Assembly (NCBI RefSeq): GCF_022965805.1
Contig: NC_133101.1
Coordinates: forward strand, 43,747,642-43,811,641
Reading direction: 5' to 3'
Length of the DNA: 64,000 bases
Source: Primulina eburnea
Taxonomy: Eukaryota; Streptophyta; Magnoliopsida; Lamiales; Gesneriaceae
In this document: one piece after another, positions 45,825-58,211 of the stretch
Numbering within the stretch: position 1 is the stretch's first letter
Layout: each line of letters starts with the position of its first letter
Notes under the pieces: model-generated
What the model was told of the DNA's origin: nothing
The model's database searches: none
Seen by the model: the letters and a program-made list of their open reading frames with translations, nothing else
Translations under genes and position numbers: made by a program

Positions 45825-48372
45825 AATACTAAAAATAAAGTTAATATTACAACTCCATCAATTGAATGCCACAACCATAAAATCCCAAAGTAATAAAAGT
45901 CTGACCTAATATAAAAGGTTTTTTAATATGCTAGTCACCAAAACTAATGTAATAAAATCAGAGTAAATAGTTTTAAACGTGCATAATAAAATCGTCGTGA
46001 ACTACTAGGTCCTCGGGTTTGCGCAGTCAGTAGTCGGAGCCTGCTCACCGGTCGCCACCTCCCGTTTCCTCATCTAAATCATCTGCATTGATCAATTCTA
46101 GTGAGTCTAAAGGCTCAACATGCATAAACCATGAATAACAAGTAATACATATATTCATGCTTGTCATGCATAATCGTAATCGTAAATAATTTTGCTTAAA
46201 TTTATGTTCAATGCAGGTGGCCCATAACATAAATCGTTTGATAAACTAACCACAATAATGGGTCGGCAGGGATCACCATCGCCCTTGGACTGGATGTCCA
46301 CTCCCTTGCATAATAGAATTCCATTGAAGATGTTGGAGAGGTCCCTGACAAGTTCTGCAGCTTCCAAACCCATAACATAATTGGCCCAAAGACAAATCAT
46401 ATACCTCAAAAATAATTATTTTGCGCGTCATACATACTTACAAACATCATGGACCTCATTGGATCGGACTTGCTGCGACAATCCTCCTCAAATAACAACC
46501 AAAACAAGCCCCTAAAGGTGCATTCGGATATGTACGACTCAGCGAATTAAATAGAACCACATAGGACGTACCAATCGACTCAGGGACTTGACCCACACAT
46601 AAAAAACATCCCAACCTACTGTCAAGTCCCGAAACCAGCCCTGAACCATGCCCAAACCCCTTACCATGCACAACGAACCATAAAACACAACGAGTGACAC
46701 TATAGCACTTATGCGTTACGTTCGACTTCTTATCGATTCCAAGTCAAACCATTCCAGAACCAAGAACTAGACTCGACCCTCAGACATCACTTAAGACCCT
46801 GGTTTGACCTTTTCCAGCACAAGGCACATGCACAGACCCTAAACCCACACAAGCCGTAACCTCCCCATACGCGAGCCCTAACGTGTGCATGCGACACAAA
46901 CACGACTCCAGCACTCTTTGCCCAACCAGGCCCTAACTGACCAATACCAAGCTTACACCGGGACCCTAAGACTTTGCTTTGACCCTATCCACGAGCCCGG
47001 GTACATCCATCCAACCTAACCCGACGCTGAATCCCGATCAACACTACGCGCGCGGATGTCCTGCCTCTACCGACTCCGTTGTCTTAGGTCATTTAAAACT
47101 GTTGTAATTGGCAGTGTTGTTGAAAGTGCTTTCAATGACAACGGTTTTAAACGATTTTCGTAGCTATATATTGCGACGATTTTTTAAAAACATGTCGCTA
47201 ATAACGGCAGTTTTTGACTAAGCCTTCGCTAATTAGTGACAATTTAAGTTATACCATCTCTACAATTAGCGACGGTTGTTGACTAAGCCGTCGCTAAATA
47301 GCGACGGTTTACACATAATCTGTCGCTACTTTTTTAAGTTAAATAAAAAAAATTACTTTTATAATTTTATAAATGTAACAAAAAAACGTACAATCTTTAT
47401 AAGCTAATAATATTCATGATCTTAACTAACACTTAGAAATTTACCAAGAATTAAAGCGAAAAAACTTACCCTAAATCGAAACTAAAATCGTATAAGAGAG
47501 AAATATTTATCGTAGATGTAGAAGGTGTGGAGGAAAATGGATCGAAAATGCGAGTATTTATAGACAATTTGCGACGGTTGTTTATTAAACCATTGCTATT
47601 AGGGATGGTTAAGCAAAGACTGTCGCTATTGGCGACGGTTTTTGTTTAAACCGTCGATATTTAAACTGTCGTAAATTTAAAATAACGATGTTTTTTTTCG
47701 CTAATAGCCATGGTTTTTGTTTAAATTGTCGCTAATTTAAAATTTGCGGCGGTTCAAAAACCGTCACTATTAGCAACGGTTTTTGTTTAAACCGTCGCTA
47801 TTTTAACAAACCGTTGTCGTTTCTCTAAAAAAACACGCTATTCCACAATGGTTCACTAAAACCTTTGTCATTTGTCCAAAAAACACACTAATCAACAACG
47901 GTTTTAACAAAACCGTTGTCGTTTGTCTAAAAAACATGCTAACCGTTGTTAAAAGTAAAAACACAATGGTTTTCCACTAAAATCGTTGTCTTTGAGTGTT
48001 ATTGAAGGCATATATTCTTCTAGTGAGGAGCAAGCATTCATATCGGTTCAACGAAGCCTACGATCAAAAAACTCAAGAAAAACGTGGAATTTCATACGTA
48101 TTACATGACAAAAATGATATCGATGATATTCTATCATTCATATAATCAAACAAACAAGTTTTCATGCATATTTTATGTCAAAATATACAACATTAAATTT
48201 TAGCACCTCACTTGTCACCGCTCCTATTTCCTGGTTCGGAATCAATATTCGCTTTAAAAACTAAAACTCGAGAAAATATTTGCATAAATAAATAATAAAT
48301 AAAATATATATATATATATATATATTTATATACGTTTAAAATAATTTAACACATAACATGCAACACCTATAG
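45825..48372 (-). repeat. Decayed gypsy LTR containing a CACTA fragment
   Basis: Carries the minus-strand LTR landmarks seen elsewhere here (TCCTCGGGT, GCTCACCGGTCGCCACCTCC, CTAGTGAGTCTAAAGGCTC near 46100) and a CAACGAAGCCTAC block at 48050. It is followed by gypsy pol C-terminal sequence in the position expected for a 3' LTR. Neither boundary is clean, and the plus-strand start may be lost. GC-rich stretches (46450-47060) hold no gene. Confidence 0.55.
47120..48025. mobile_element. CACTA-like (En/Spm) non-autonomous remnant
   Basis: Reading the minus strand from 48025 gives CACTAGAAGAATATATGCC, a typical CACTA terminus. Inside are many facing copies of GCGACGGTTT and AAACCGTCGC (for example 47270-47330, 47630-47660 and 47790-47815), the subterminal repeat pattern of plant CACTA elements. 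At the left, GTGCTTTCAATGACAACGG near 47128 mirrors the inner part of the right end, but no CACTA terminus or matching 3-bp duplication was found. No transposase. Confidence 0.65.
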
Positions 48373-48404
48373 TTCCTCTCCATTAATAAATTTCATCCTC
48401 GAAA

Positions 48405-48719
48405 TTAGGGCTTACCAAACGGCTCTGGGTAGCGACTCCTCATATAGGCTTTGTTCTCCCAAGTAGCTTCCTCATCTGAATGATTCAGCCACTTGACATT
48501 GACCAACTTGATAACCTTATTTTGTAGTCTCCTTTCCTATCGCCTGTCGGTCTAAAATCTGAATAGGATTTTCCTCATATGACAGGTTCGGTGATAGTTG
48601 TAATGGCTCAAAGCTCAATATATGCAAAGGATCGTGTACTTACTTAGCATATAAAAGTGGAACATTGTGTACTCCTCCCAGATTCGACGTTAGTGCTACA
48701 CGATAGGCTAATGTTCCCA
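48405..48719 (-). pseudogene. Gypsy pol C-terminus scrap with chromodomain-like end
   Basis: On the minus strand a frame ending at a TAA at 48405-48407 encodes VNVKWLNHSDEEATWE, closely resembling the C-terminus of the Tekay-type element. Upstream similarity continues to 48719, is split by a 6.6-kb insertion, and resumes at 55358 for about 30 bp (CTCAAGGATCTCGAATGG) before a copia element begins. It is the residue of an older gypsy element whose 3' LTR is probably 45825-48372. Confidence 0.8.
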
Positions 48720-51700
48720 TGAAACGTCTACTATTCGTTTTCTTAAAAAGTACTAGAATATTTTTTTTTAAAACCCTTTCTAGCATCGGCCGACTTGCAT
48801 AAAATAATTAAAGTATTTTCGACGCCATTTTAAAATAACCCAACCAACTGACATTTAAAAATCCCAAAAGAAATAGTTTAAAGCATAAAATCATCAATTG
48901 TTTTACCAACCTAAAAACATTATTTGAAATGTATAGCTCATATTATAACCTCTCAAAAACCACTCATAAACATAAATAAAAATAATAAAATATCTTTAAC
49001 ATAATCTTAAAATCATAATTTATAACTAGTGCGGAAAACTAGCGTCGGTCCTCAGGTTATGTGCACCTTCAGTCCAGCAAAGTCAACCATCAAAACCTCC
49101 ATAAACACTATTATCATCATCACCTGCATCAATCACACCTAGTGTGTCTAAAGACTCAACACACCATAATCTTGATAACATGTGCTACATATACAGATCA
49201 CATACAACAGTGAAAATACATATACTTAAAATATCATTTTCATGGAGATGCATAAACTTTAAAATAATAACATTTTCGTAAACTTTTTCATGATGCATAA
49301 ATTTTAAATAAAAACATTTTCACAATGATCCATCAACTTCAAACATTTCATAAACTTTTCATAAACATTTTCGTATCATCATAAACATATTCATATTCAT
49401 CGTATTCATTTTCATAACATCTTCAACATATTCTGAAACGTCTGCTATTCGTTTTCTTAAAACGTGCTAGATTTTTTTTTAACCTCACTTAGCATCGGCC
49501 GAACCATAAAATATTTTTGACATCATTTTAAAAATAAACATCCAACTGCCATTTAAAAATCCAAAGAAAAATATTTTAAAGCATAAAATCCTCAAACATT
49601 TTACCAACCTAAAAACATTATTTGAAAAGTATAGCCCATACTATAACCTCTCAAAAATCTCTCATAACATAAATAAAAGACGTAAAAATATCTTTAACAT
49701 TACTTAGAATCATAAATCATACCTCGGGTTATGTGAACCTTCAGTCCACTCAAATCAACCATCAAGATCTCCATTATCATATTCATAATCAATATCACCT
49801 GCATCAATCACACCTAGTGAGTCTAAAGACTCAACACGTCATATCCTTCATAACGAGTAATACGTAATACAGTTAACATATAACGGTGAAAAATAATTGT
49901 ACTTAAAATATCGTTTTCATGAAGATGCATAAACATAAATATTTTCGTAAACATTTTCATGATGCATAAAACCTTTAAATAAAAACATTTTCATAATCTT
50001 ATGCATAAATATTTTAATATAAACATAAACATATTCATATTCGTATCCATATTCATATCAACATATTCATATCATCATATTCATATTCATGTTCATATTC
50101 GTGTTTGTTGAATTCAAATCGTGATTGTGACTCATTTTCTTAAACGTATTGGGTGATGGATCCATCAAAAGAAACCACAGTACTGGGCGGCGGGGACACC
50201 AGCAACATTCTCACCGGTCAACTGGGCCTTGACCTACATATTAACATATTTGTATTCGTATCACGTATTCGTATTCGTATCCGTATCCAAGGAAACACGA
50301 TCGTCGGGCTCCCACTGGGACCATAACCCTCACGATATTTCCAACATGTAGTAGTCACAATCCCTTCACATCCTTCAACATGTTATCATCACTTGATAAA
50401 AATCATGTATATACATACCGTTTTATTTTTTGAAACCAAGCATGCAACATATCTTTTAAATGCCAATGTTAAATCATAAATATCCATATACATTTAAAAT
50501 AAACGTTTTAATTTATAAAAAAAATCATAAACAACCGTAAAAGTTTTAAAATAAACATTTTAACATCATACACGTTTAAAATAAACTTTTAAATCATAAA
50601 CATTTAAAATAAACATTTTAACATAAAAATCCATAAACATAAAAATTCCATAAACATTAAAATTGACATATTAACATATAAAAATTCATAAACATTCATA
50701 ATAATTGAAAATAATCATATTAGCACATAAAACAGCATTCAGGACACTGCCATGACGTTTACTAATTTCTAGGTGTAAAAAGACCGTTTTACCACTAGAC
50801 GTAAAATTTTACATTTTTGATATTTTCTTAATTTCATTGACTCTAACATGTCCCAAATAATTATTTAACCTTACATGAATTTTTTCATATTTTTATTTAG
50901 CATTAATTCGACGACTTTTAAATTAATCTTTAAATATAACGTATTAATGAGTTTTAATCGTGAATTAAAGCAAACCTTAATATAAAATTCCCAAATTAAA
51001 AACTTAGGCTTTTAATAATTATTTAAGCTTAAACCTAATATTTCATAATTTTATTAAGCTTAAATCTAGGTGTTTCCCTATTCGTTTTTAAACTTAGACG
51101 TATTTTCCAGTTTTGACTCGTATGGACTCGAAACTTAACCAACTTTACCAAACTTGAACCAAAGCTTAATAACACCTAAGTAACCCATATACAACCAAAT
51201 TCCAGCCCATTAAGTCATTTGAATATGCCTAGGAAGCTACTGAATTTTTCTACACAAGAGTCCTAGTCCTAATATAATTCGAACCTAGGCTAGCTTCGCC
51301 TCCAGCCCTTAACCACCATGTCCAGCCTCTACCCATCCCTCCTATGCAGCCCAATTAAGTCTAGTGGACCCTCCCTAACCGCATCTAGCAGCCGTGACCA
51401 TCAAAGACTCCTAGTCGAAGAGTCCTTTTCCTTAAGGAGTCTATTTTCGTTTTTATTCCTTCCCTAATTTTTTCAGACTTTAAATATACACCTAGGGACC
51501 CTTAAACATATGAAAAACATCCCTTCAAGTACCCCTACCATGGCAGCCCCTTTGTGCATCATTATGAAGAGTTTTAAAAAAGAAAAACTCTTGTTTTGTG
51601 CATGTATAACCATAAAAACGAAAATATAAAAGTTGTATCTTGTTTTTCATGCAATCATGTATCAAACACATAATATGGTGTGAAAGATGAGTAAAAGGAG

Positions 51701-54700
51701 AATATGGCGCGCCTTTGCGTATTTAACGCACGATTTTACGTTGACAATTGCGAAGAACGACGGCACGAAGACGATGGCTTGAACCCCCTAGCAAACTTGA
51801 TGCCTCTTTCCTTCAAAATTTTGTGGGTGTGTGTCGTGTATTGTTGAGAGAATTTGGTGAAGAATTCAGAAAAGTCGGGCGTGTAGGTGTGAGGGTTTGG
51901 GGGTGTTTTAACATATTTAAACACCAATTAAATCACTAATTAAGTCTTAGGTCCTATTAAGAAAAAATTTAGGTCCATTAGTCTTGATTAGGATTTAATT
52001 AAAATATTAAAAATAGTTTTGGTAAAATAAGTTTGTGAATTAAATAGTCGGGTTGTCAAAAAGTTCGTATTTTTGTTGAAAACCAACACCGATAAAATTT
52101 ACGTCCCGGCGTATAAAATCACCTCAAAACCCCTTATTTTGAAAAATAATAAAAAGTATCACCCATATTTTAAATAATTAAAAAAATGTTTAATAAAAAC
52201 ATTTTTCATTTTTCAGCCATCGGTCTCCGTTCCTCGATCGCAACTCAAATAACCTTTAAAAATATATTTTAATGCGACCATGTAGAAATATATTTTAAAC
52301 ATGTAAATATGCACAACATAATTACTTCATGCAATTAAAACATTTAATTAAAATACAAAAGAATTTAATAATTGCATGCATGTGGTTTATGTGACTTTTA
52401 AATTTTCGGGCGTTACATATTCATAAAATATTATCATCAACATATATGTCTTCATTTTTCTTTTCGTTAAATTCAGATCGTTAATTGTGACTTTCATGTT
52501 CATCTACGTCTACATGTTGGGTGATGGATCCATCTATATGTAACACAGTACTGGGCGGCGGGGACACCAGCAACACTCTCATCAGTCAACTAGGCCTTGG
52601 CCTTACGTATTAACATATCATCGTATATATCTACATATCTGTATCCAAGGAAATAAGATCATCGGGCTCCCACTAGGACCATAACCCTCACGAAATCTCC
52701 AACATATCATCGTATTAGTCACAATTACTTCACTTCCTTCAAATTTTCATATTCTCATCACTTTATAAAATTTAAACATGCATATAACGTTTTTATTTTA
52801 AAAACAAGCATGCAACATATCTTTTAACGTTATCGTTTCCTCATAAAAATCCATAAACATTTTAAAAGAAACCTTTTAACATATAAAAATCCATAAATCT
52901 TTTAAATATACATTTCAACATCATAAACATTTAAAATATGCAATTAAATCATCAACATTTAAAATATACGTTTTAACATATTAAATCATAACCTTTTAAA
53001 ATAACATTTTGACATAATAAGTCGTAAACATTTAAAATAACAATTTGACATAATAAATCAAACATTTGAGATCAACGTCATAAAAATTCATAAACATTTG
53101 AAATAATCATATTAGCATGTAAAATAACATTCATGACACTGCCATGACATTTACTAATTTCTAGGTGTAAAATGACCGTTTTACCCCTGGACGTAAAATT
53201 TCACCTTTTAGATATTTTCTTATTTTCATTGACTCTAATATGTCCTAAATAATTATTTAAGCTCACATGAATTTTCTCATATTTTTATTTAGCTTCAATC
53301 GAGAACTTTTAAATTAATCTTTAAATATAACATATTAATACGTTTTAATCTCGAATTAAACCAAACTATAATATAAAATTCCCAAATTAAAAACTTAGAC
53401 TTTTAATAATTATTTGAGCTTAAATATAATTTTCCATAATTTTATTAAACTTAAATCTAGGTGTTTCAATTAATTCGTTAATTAAAGTTTCGTGCGGCGA
53501 TTAAACCCTGGATAAATCCAAAACTCGTTATTTTGATCCCAAATTTTAAACATAGCATTTTTATTATTTATCCTACCCTTGTGAGCCATGAACCACCTCT
53601 TTGGACCAATGGTTCCATTTTTAGTTCTTAAATCTCGTTTTTCACACACTAACGAACCCACCGAGTCATCTCCCAATGTACTCGAGCCACGCCCGAGCCA
53701 CCTTCAGCCAAAACCTAGCCAACCCATCTATGAACCCTATTGACCATCCCCAGGCCCATGTTAAAGCCCATGCACCCTGAACCCAAGTGCATGCGTGTGG
53801 GCATGTGAGTTTCCCTTGGACAATAGGACTCCTTCTCCCTCTAGGACACTACCAGCTGCTAACCACTCGACCCCTCATGAACCTATCCCACCCTGGACCA
53901 CGCCCAAATCCATCCCAGGCCATCCCAAGCCCTTGAACTTGTGCTTGAAGCACTGCCCATGACAGCAACCTCCTGCGTAGCACATGCTCCCATGCTTCCC
54001 TCACGTTTTTCTGTGTTTGGCTCGATCCACGTCGAGCCACCCTGCACCAACCCATGATCCAACCCTTGGCCAACCTCCCTTGACCCTGATGGACCAGCCT
54101 GGCTCGGGCCCAGGCTATCCTCAAGACTTTCTTTCCCGCTGCCCTCAGAACTGTGTGCATGGGAGAGTCGTAGATAACTATGACTCTTCCTTAGCCGCCT
54201 CTCTCGACCCAAGCCGCCCTAGTACCCTACCTAGCCTTTGAACCTGACCCTGGCCAAGCCCCCAACAAGCCCTGGCCAGCCCCATGACTCCATGCACAAC
54301 CAACCGACCCTTGCACATTGAATAACCCAACAAAACTCACGGTTTCCTCTTTGGTTTTCCTATGCTACAGTTCCAGCTTTGTTCTTTTTTTTTTTTTGCA
54401 ACGATTTTGGCGTGCTTTAGAACTCTTTAAAACATGTAAAAACATCCATCAAACATATCCTAATCATGACAGCCCCTTTAGATCACAGAAATCATGTTTT
54501 TGGTTCACATAGCATACTTTAAAATTCATCTTTGATGCGAAAACGAAAATATAACAAAGTGCAACTTGTTTTTCATTCAAAACATAATTAAATAAATAAT
54601 ATGATTTGATGGATGTTTGAAGGAAAGAATATGGCGTGCCGTTGCGTATTTAACTCATGATTTCTCGTTGGCAATTGAAGAACGACGACGATGAGCCTAG

Positions 54701-55357
54701 GCTAAATTTTCCTTTGAACTACCAAAGCTTTACCCTTGATTTTTGAAAATTCTCTTGAATAATTATGTGTGTGTATCGTGACTTTGATTTGAGAGAAGAG
54801 TTTGGACTTAGATGGAGTGTGGGGCGTGTGGTATTATGGGTGTGGGGAAGGGTTTTGAGTTTAAATAATAACTAAAATCACTAACAAAAGTTTAGGCCCA
54901 TTAGGAAAGTTAATTAGGCCCGTTACTGCTTAATTAAATAATAAAAATTAATTTGTTTAAATAAGTTTGTGAAATTATTAGCCTGGTTTGCAAAACGTTC
55001 GTATTTTTGTTGAAAAACCGATACCGTTAAAATTTACTTCCCGGCATATAAAACCACCTCAAACTCCTTATTTTCAAAAATATTGAAAAAACATCACCCT
55101 TATTCTAAATAATTAAAAACAATTAACCAAAAAATATTTTCCATTTTTCAGCCATTGGTCTCCGTTCCTCGATCGCAACTCGAATAACTTTTAAAAATAC
55201 ATTTTTATGCAATCATGTAGAAAAATATATTTTAAACATGTAAATATGCATAACATAATTAATTAATACAATTAAAAGAATTAATTAAAATACAAAGAAA
55301 CTTAATAACTTGTATGCATGTGGTTCGCATGAACTTTCGAATTTTCGGGGCGTTACA
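48720..55357 (-). mobile_element. Solo LTR (family S), itself split by another solo LTR
   Basis: LTR parts 48720-49433 and 52423-55357, about 3.65 kb. Plus-strand ends TGAAACGTCT and GGGGCGTTACA; TSD TCCCA at 48715-48719 and 55358-55362. No internal region or coding sequence. A GC-rich stretch at 53700-54310 gives long open frames but no domain, and accounts for most of the extra length relative to its relatives. Confidence 0.93.
49434..52417 (-). mobile_element. Solo LTR (family S) nested in a solo LTR of the same family
   Basis: 2984 bp, TGAAACGTCTGC to CGGGCGTTACA, flanked by TATTC (49429-49433 and 52418-52422). It repeats the landmarks of its host LTR, including CACCTAGTGAGTCTAAAGAC near 49811 and CACAGTACTGGGCGGCGGGG near 50177. 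Confidence 0.95.
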
Positions 55358-55389
55358 TCCCACCTTCTCAAGGATCTCGAATGGTCCTA

Positions 55390-56369
55390 TGTATATCAGA
55401 CTTATAATTGATCATGATAATGTCATAAATCATATCTCTGATTATACCCATCAAATCACGGTAAGAGCGTCTAGTAGCATCTCCTCATGATTCCCTAGAT
55501 ATAACTGATAGTGTCTGCAAGAACCAGTCGGTTATGATTAACGTAAAGTACGGTCCCTTTATATCATATATCTCGATCGAATATGCAATAATTGGATTAT
55601 CGAGGGTTGCATAAGAATTCGATAACTGTGTGACACATCTTTGAGAATAAATATTACCATCACATGTACAATTGGAGAACCCCTTCTCTAACGTACATCT
55701 CATACTCTGGCCAAAGATTCCATGTACTACTATTTCATCAGATCAAATAAGATATCCAAACCCGTAGATGAGCGGCGAATTCCCGAATACAATGCACTGG
55801 ATCCTACACGTCTCGCAACTGTACCCAATCTCGCCACCTGATGACTCTCTTGGAATCGGTAAACCAGTCAAAGCACAGCCCTAGCATATAGAGCCTTATT
55901 GCTGTCCCGGGTAGTAAGGACTAATGATGTACAATCATAACCACGACTTATCCTCTCGATGAATGATAACCACATGGAAATTTCTAAGGAGGACAGTTTG
56001 GTATAATCATCATATGACTACCCATCTGTATGTTTGGACATCTCTATTCTCTTACCAAGAAACGTGGTACACAACATCCCAAATGCAAGTCTTGGGCTCA
56101 AGCGACCTTTATCCATGTTTTAGGCGGCTGAATCGACTAGGAACGAATTTAGATTATACAGTTTTTACAAATGAGTTTCAACATCGAATTACGATTCATT
56201 TATATTAAAGTTTAATCAAGGCATTTATCTATGTTGATCACAGGGATATACATATAAAGAAATAACAAACCATGAAATAATGAATTAAATTAAAATAAAG
56301 ATTGTTTATTGCAACCGAGTCAATAAATTCCCTAGCCAACAGTTGGCTTACAAAGCATCTACTCTAGCA
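55390..56369 (-). repeat. Copia 3' LTR
   Basis: In sense it starts TGCTAGAGTAGATGC right after the polypurine tract. It includes the ATAAACAATCTTTATTT block shared with the copia solo LTR at 44320. The far end (TGTATATCAG on the plus strand) is set by where gypsy pol similarity stops. Confidence 0.7.
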
Positions 56370-56383
56370 ATCTCTCACTTGCA

Positions 56384-58211
56384 CTAGAGCAAACTATATA
56401 TAAACTTTAATCCCATTGCTTCGCGATGCTTTTCAAACAATGGTCCTAGCAAGGGCTTTGTAAGTGAATCAGCAACATTATCTGTAGAGAGGACTCTTTC
56501 GACTAATATATCTCCTCTTCTCATAATCTCTCGAATGACGTGGAACTTCCTCAGTATATATTTAGATCGCTGATGAGACCTTGGTTTCTTTGCTTGTGCA
56601 ACGATACTAGTGTTGTCGCAGTACAGCAAGACTTGATCAACTCCATTAGGAATAACGCCAAACTCCTGGACACAATTCCTCATCTAAACCGCCTATGTGG
56701 CTGCAGCTGATGCAACAATATATTCAGCTTCAGTGGTGGAATCCGCAACGGTGTCTTTCTTGGTACTTTTCCAATCGTACCATTGAGCATTAATACAAAA
56801 CCAGATGTTGATTTCGAATCATCTATGTCACATTGGAAGCTAGAACAGTGTAGCCATCCAATTTTAATTATCCACCTCCATAAACCATGAACAAGTTCTT
56901 AGTCCTTCTTAAGTACTTAAGAATATCTTTCACTGCTTTCCAATATTGGACCAGGGTTAGCTTGATATCTACTTGTAACACTCAGAGCATAAGCAACATC
57001 GAGACGCGTTGATATCATACCATACATGATACTACCAATGTCTTACGCATATGGAATATGTGTCATCATCTCTATCTGTTCATCAGTCTTAGTACACATT
57101 GCTTTAGATAGAGTAACACCATGACACACTGGTAAGTATCGTCTCTTGGACTCTTCCATAGAGAATCTCTTTAGAATGGTATTGATATAAGTGACTTGGG
57201 TGAGCCCCAGCATCTTCTTCGATCTATCTCTGTAGATTTGTATTCCCAATACATAGGATGTTTCACTCATGTATTTCATGGAGAATTTACTTGCTAACCA
57301 TATTTTAGTTGATTGAAGTAATCCTACATTATTCCCCAATGAGTAGGATGTCACCAACATAAAGTACTAGGAATGTCACTGCACTCCCACTAACTTTCTT
57401 ATACACGCATGGTTCCTCGGGATTATTAGCAAACCAAATTCCTTGATAGTGCTATCAAATCTAAGGTTTCAACTCCTTGACGCCTGCTTGAGACCATATA
57501 TTGATCTCTGAAGTTTGCATACCTTATGCTCACTTCCTACTGATGTGTATCCCTCATGTTGAGAAAGATAAAATTTTTCTTTGATGTCTCCATTGAGGAA
57601 TGCAGTTTTTACATCCATTTTTCATATCTCTTAGTCATACCATGTTACTATGACTAGTAGTATTCTAATAGACTTAAACATAAAAACTGGTGAAAATGTT
57701 TCCTCATAGTCAATTCCTTGCCTTTGAGTATAACCTTTTGCAACCCGTCTTGCTTTGAAGTTCAGTACCTTTCCATCCGCCTCCAAGATTTCTTTTGTAG
57801 ATCCATTTGCATCCTATGGGAACGTTTCCCTCAGGTAGATCCACCAATGTTCAGACTTGGTTTGAATACATAGAATCCATTTCAGACTGCATCCATTCAA
57901 GCCATTTGGATGAATCTGTATCAGATATTGCTTCTTTGAAGTTCATTGGATCACATCCAACATAAGGCTCATCATGGCCTTATTCATGAAGAAGTGTATA
58001 TCTTGCAGGTGGTCTGATAACCCTATCATACCTTCTAGGAACGTGTTCTTCAACTACTGATTGTTGGGGATTAGGTTCAACTTCTAAATTTCTTCAAGTT
58101 CTATTTTCTTGCATTTTCTATTTAATAGAAATTACATTTCCAGAAAGGTGACATTTCTTGAAACAAACATTTTTGCTTCACTGGGGTGATAGAAATAATA
58201 TCCAACAGAAC
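56384..58211 (-). pseudogene. Copia reverse transcriptase and RNase H, broken
   Basis: The RNase H end (LYCDNTSIVAQAKKP, RSKYILRKFHVIRE, DNVADSLTKPL) occupies 56384-56683. Reverse transcriptase similarity lies between 57043 and 58200 in several frames. The active-site box, normally YVDD, reads YVGD at 57350-57361 (codon 57353-57355 is GGT), removing a metal-binding Asp. A SVGYYFYHPSEAK-like segment near 58160-58210 is interrupted by the solo LTR at 58212. At least several frameshifts separate the recognisable parts. Confidence 0.85.

Noticed and set aside
47043..47047. CACTA word as the left end of the CACTA-like element
   Set aside because: The following bases do not match the right terminus and the flanking 3 bp do not match, so the left end is treated as lost.
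53849..54241. Overlapping GC-rich ORFs of 85-109 codons on both strands
   Set aside because: Located inside a solo LTR, low-complexity composition, no start context or domain; open because of GC content.
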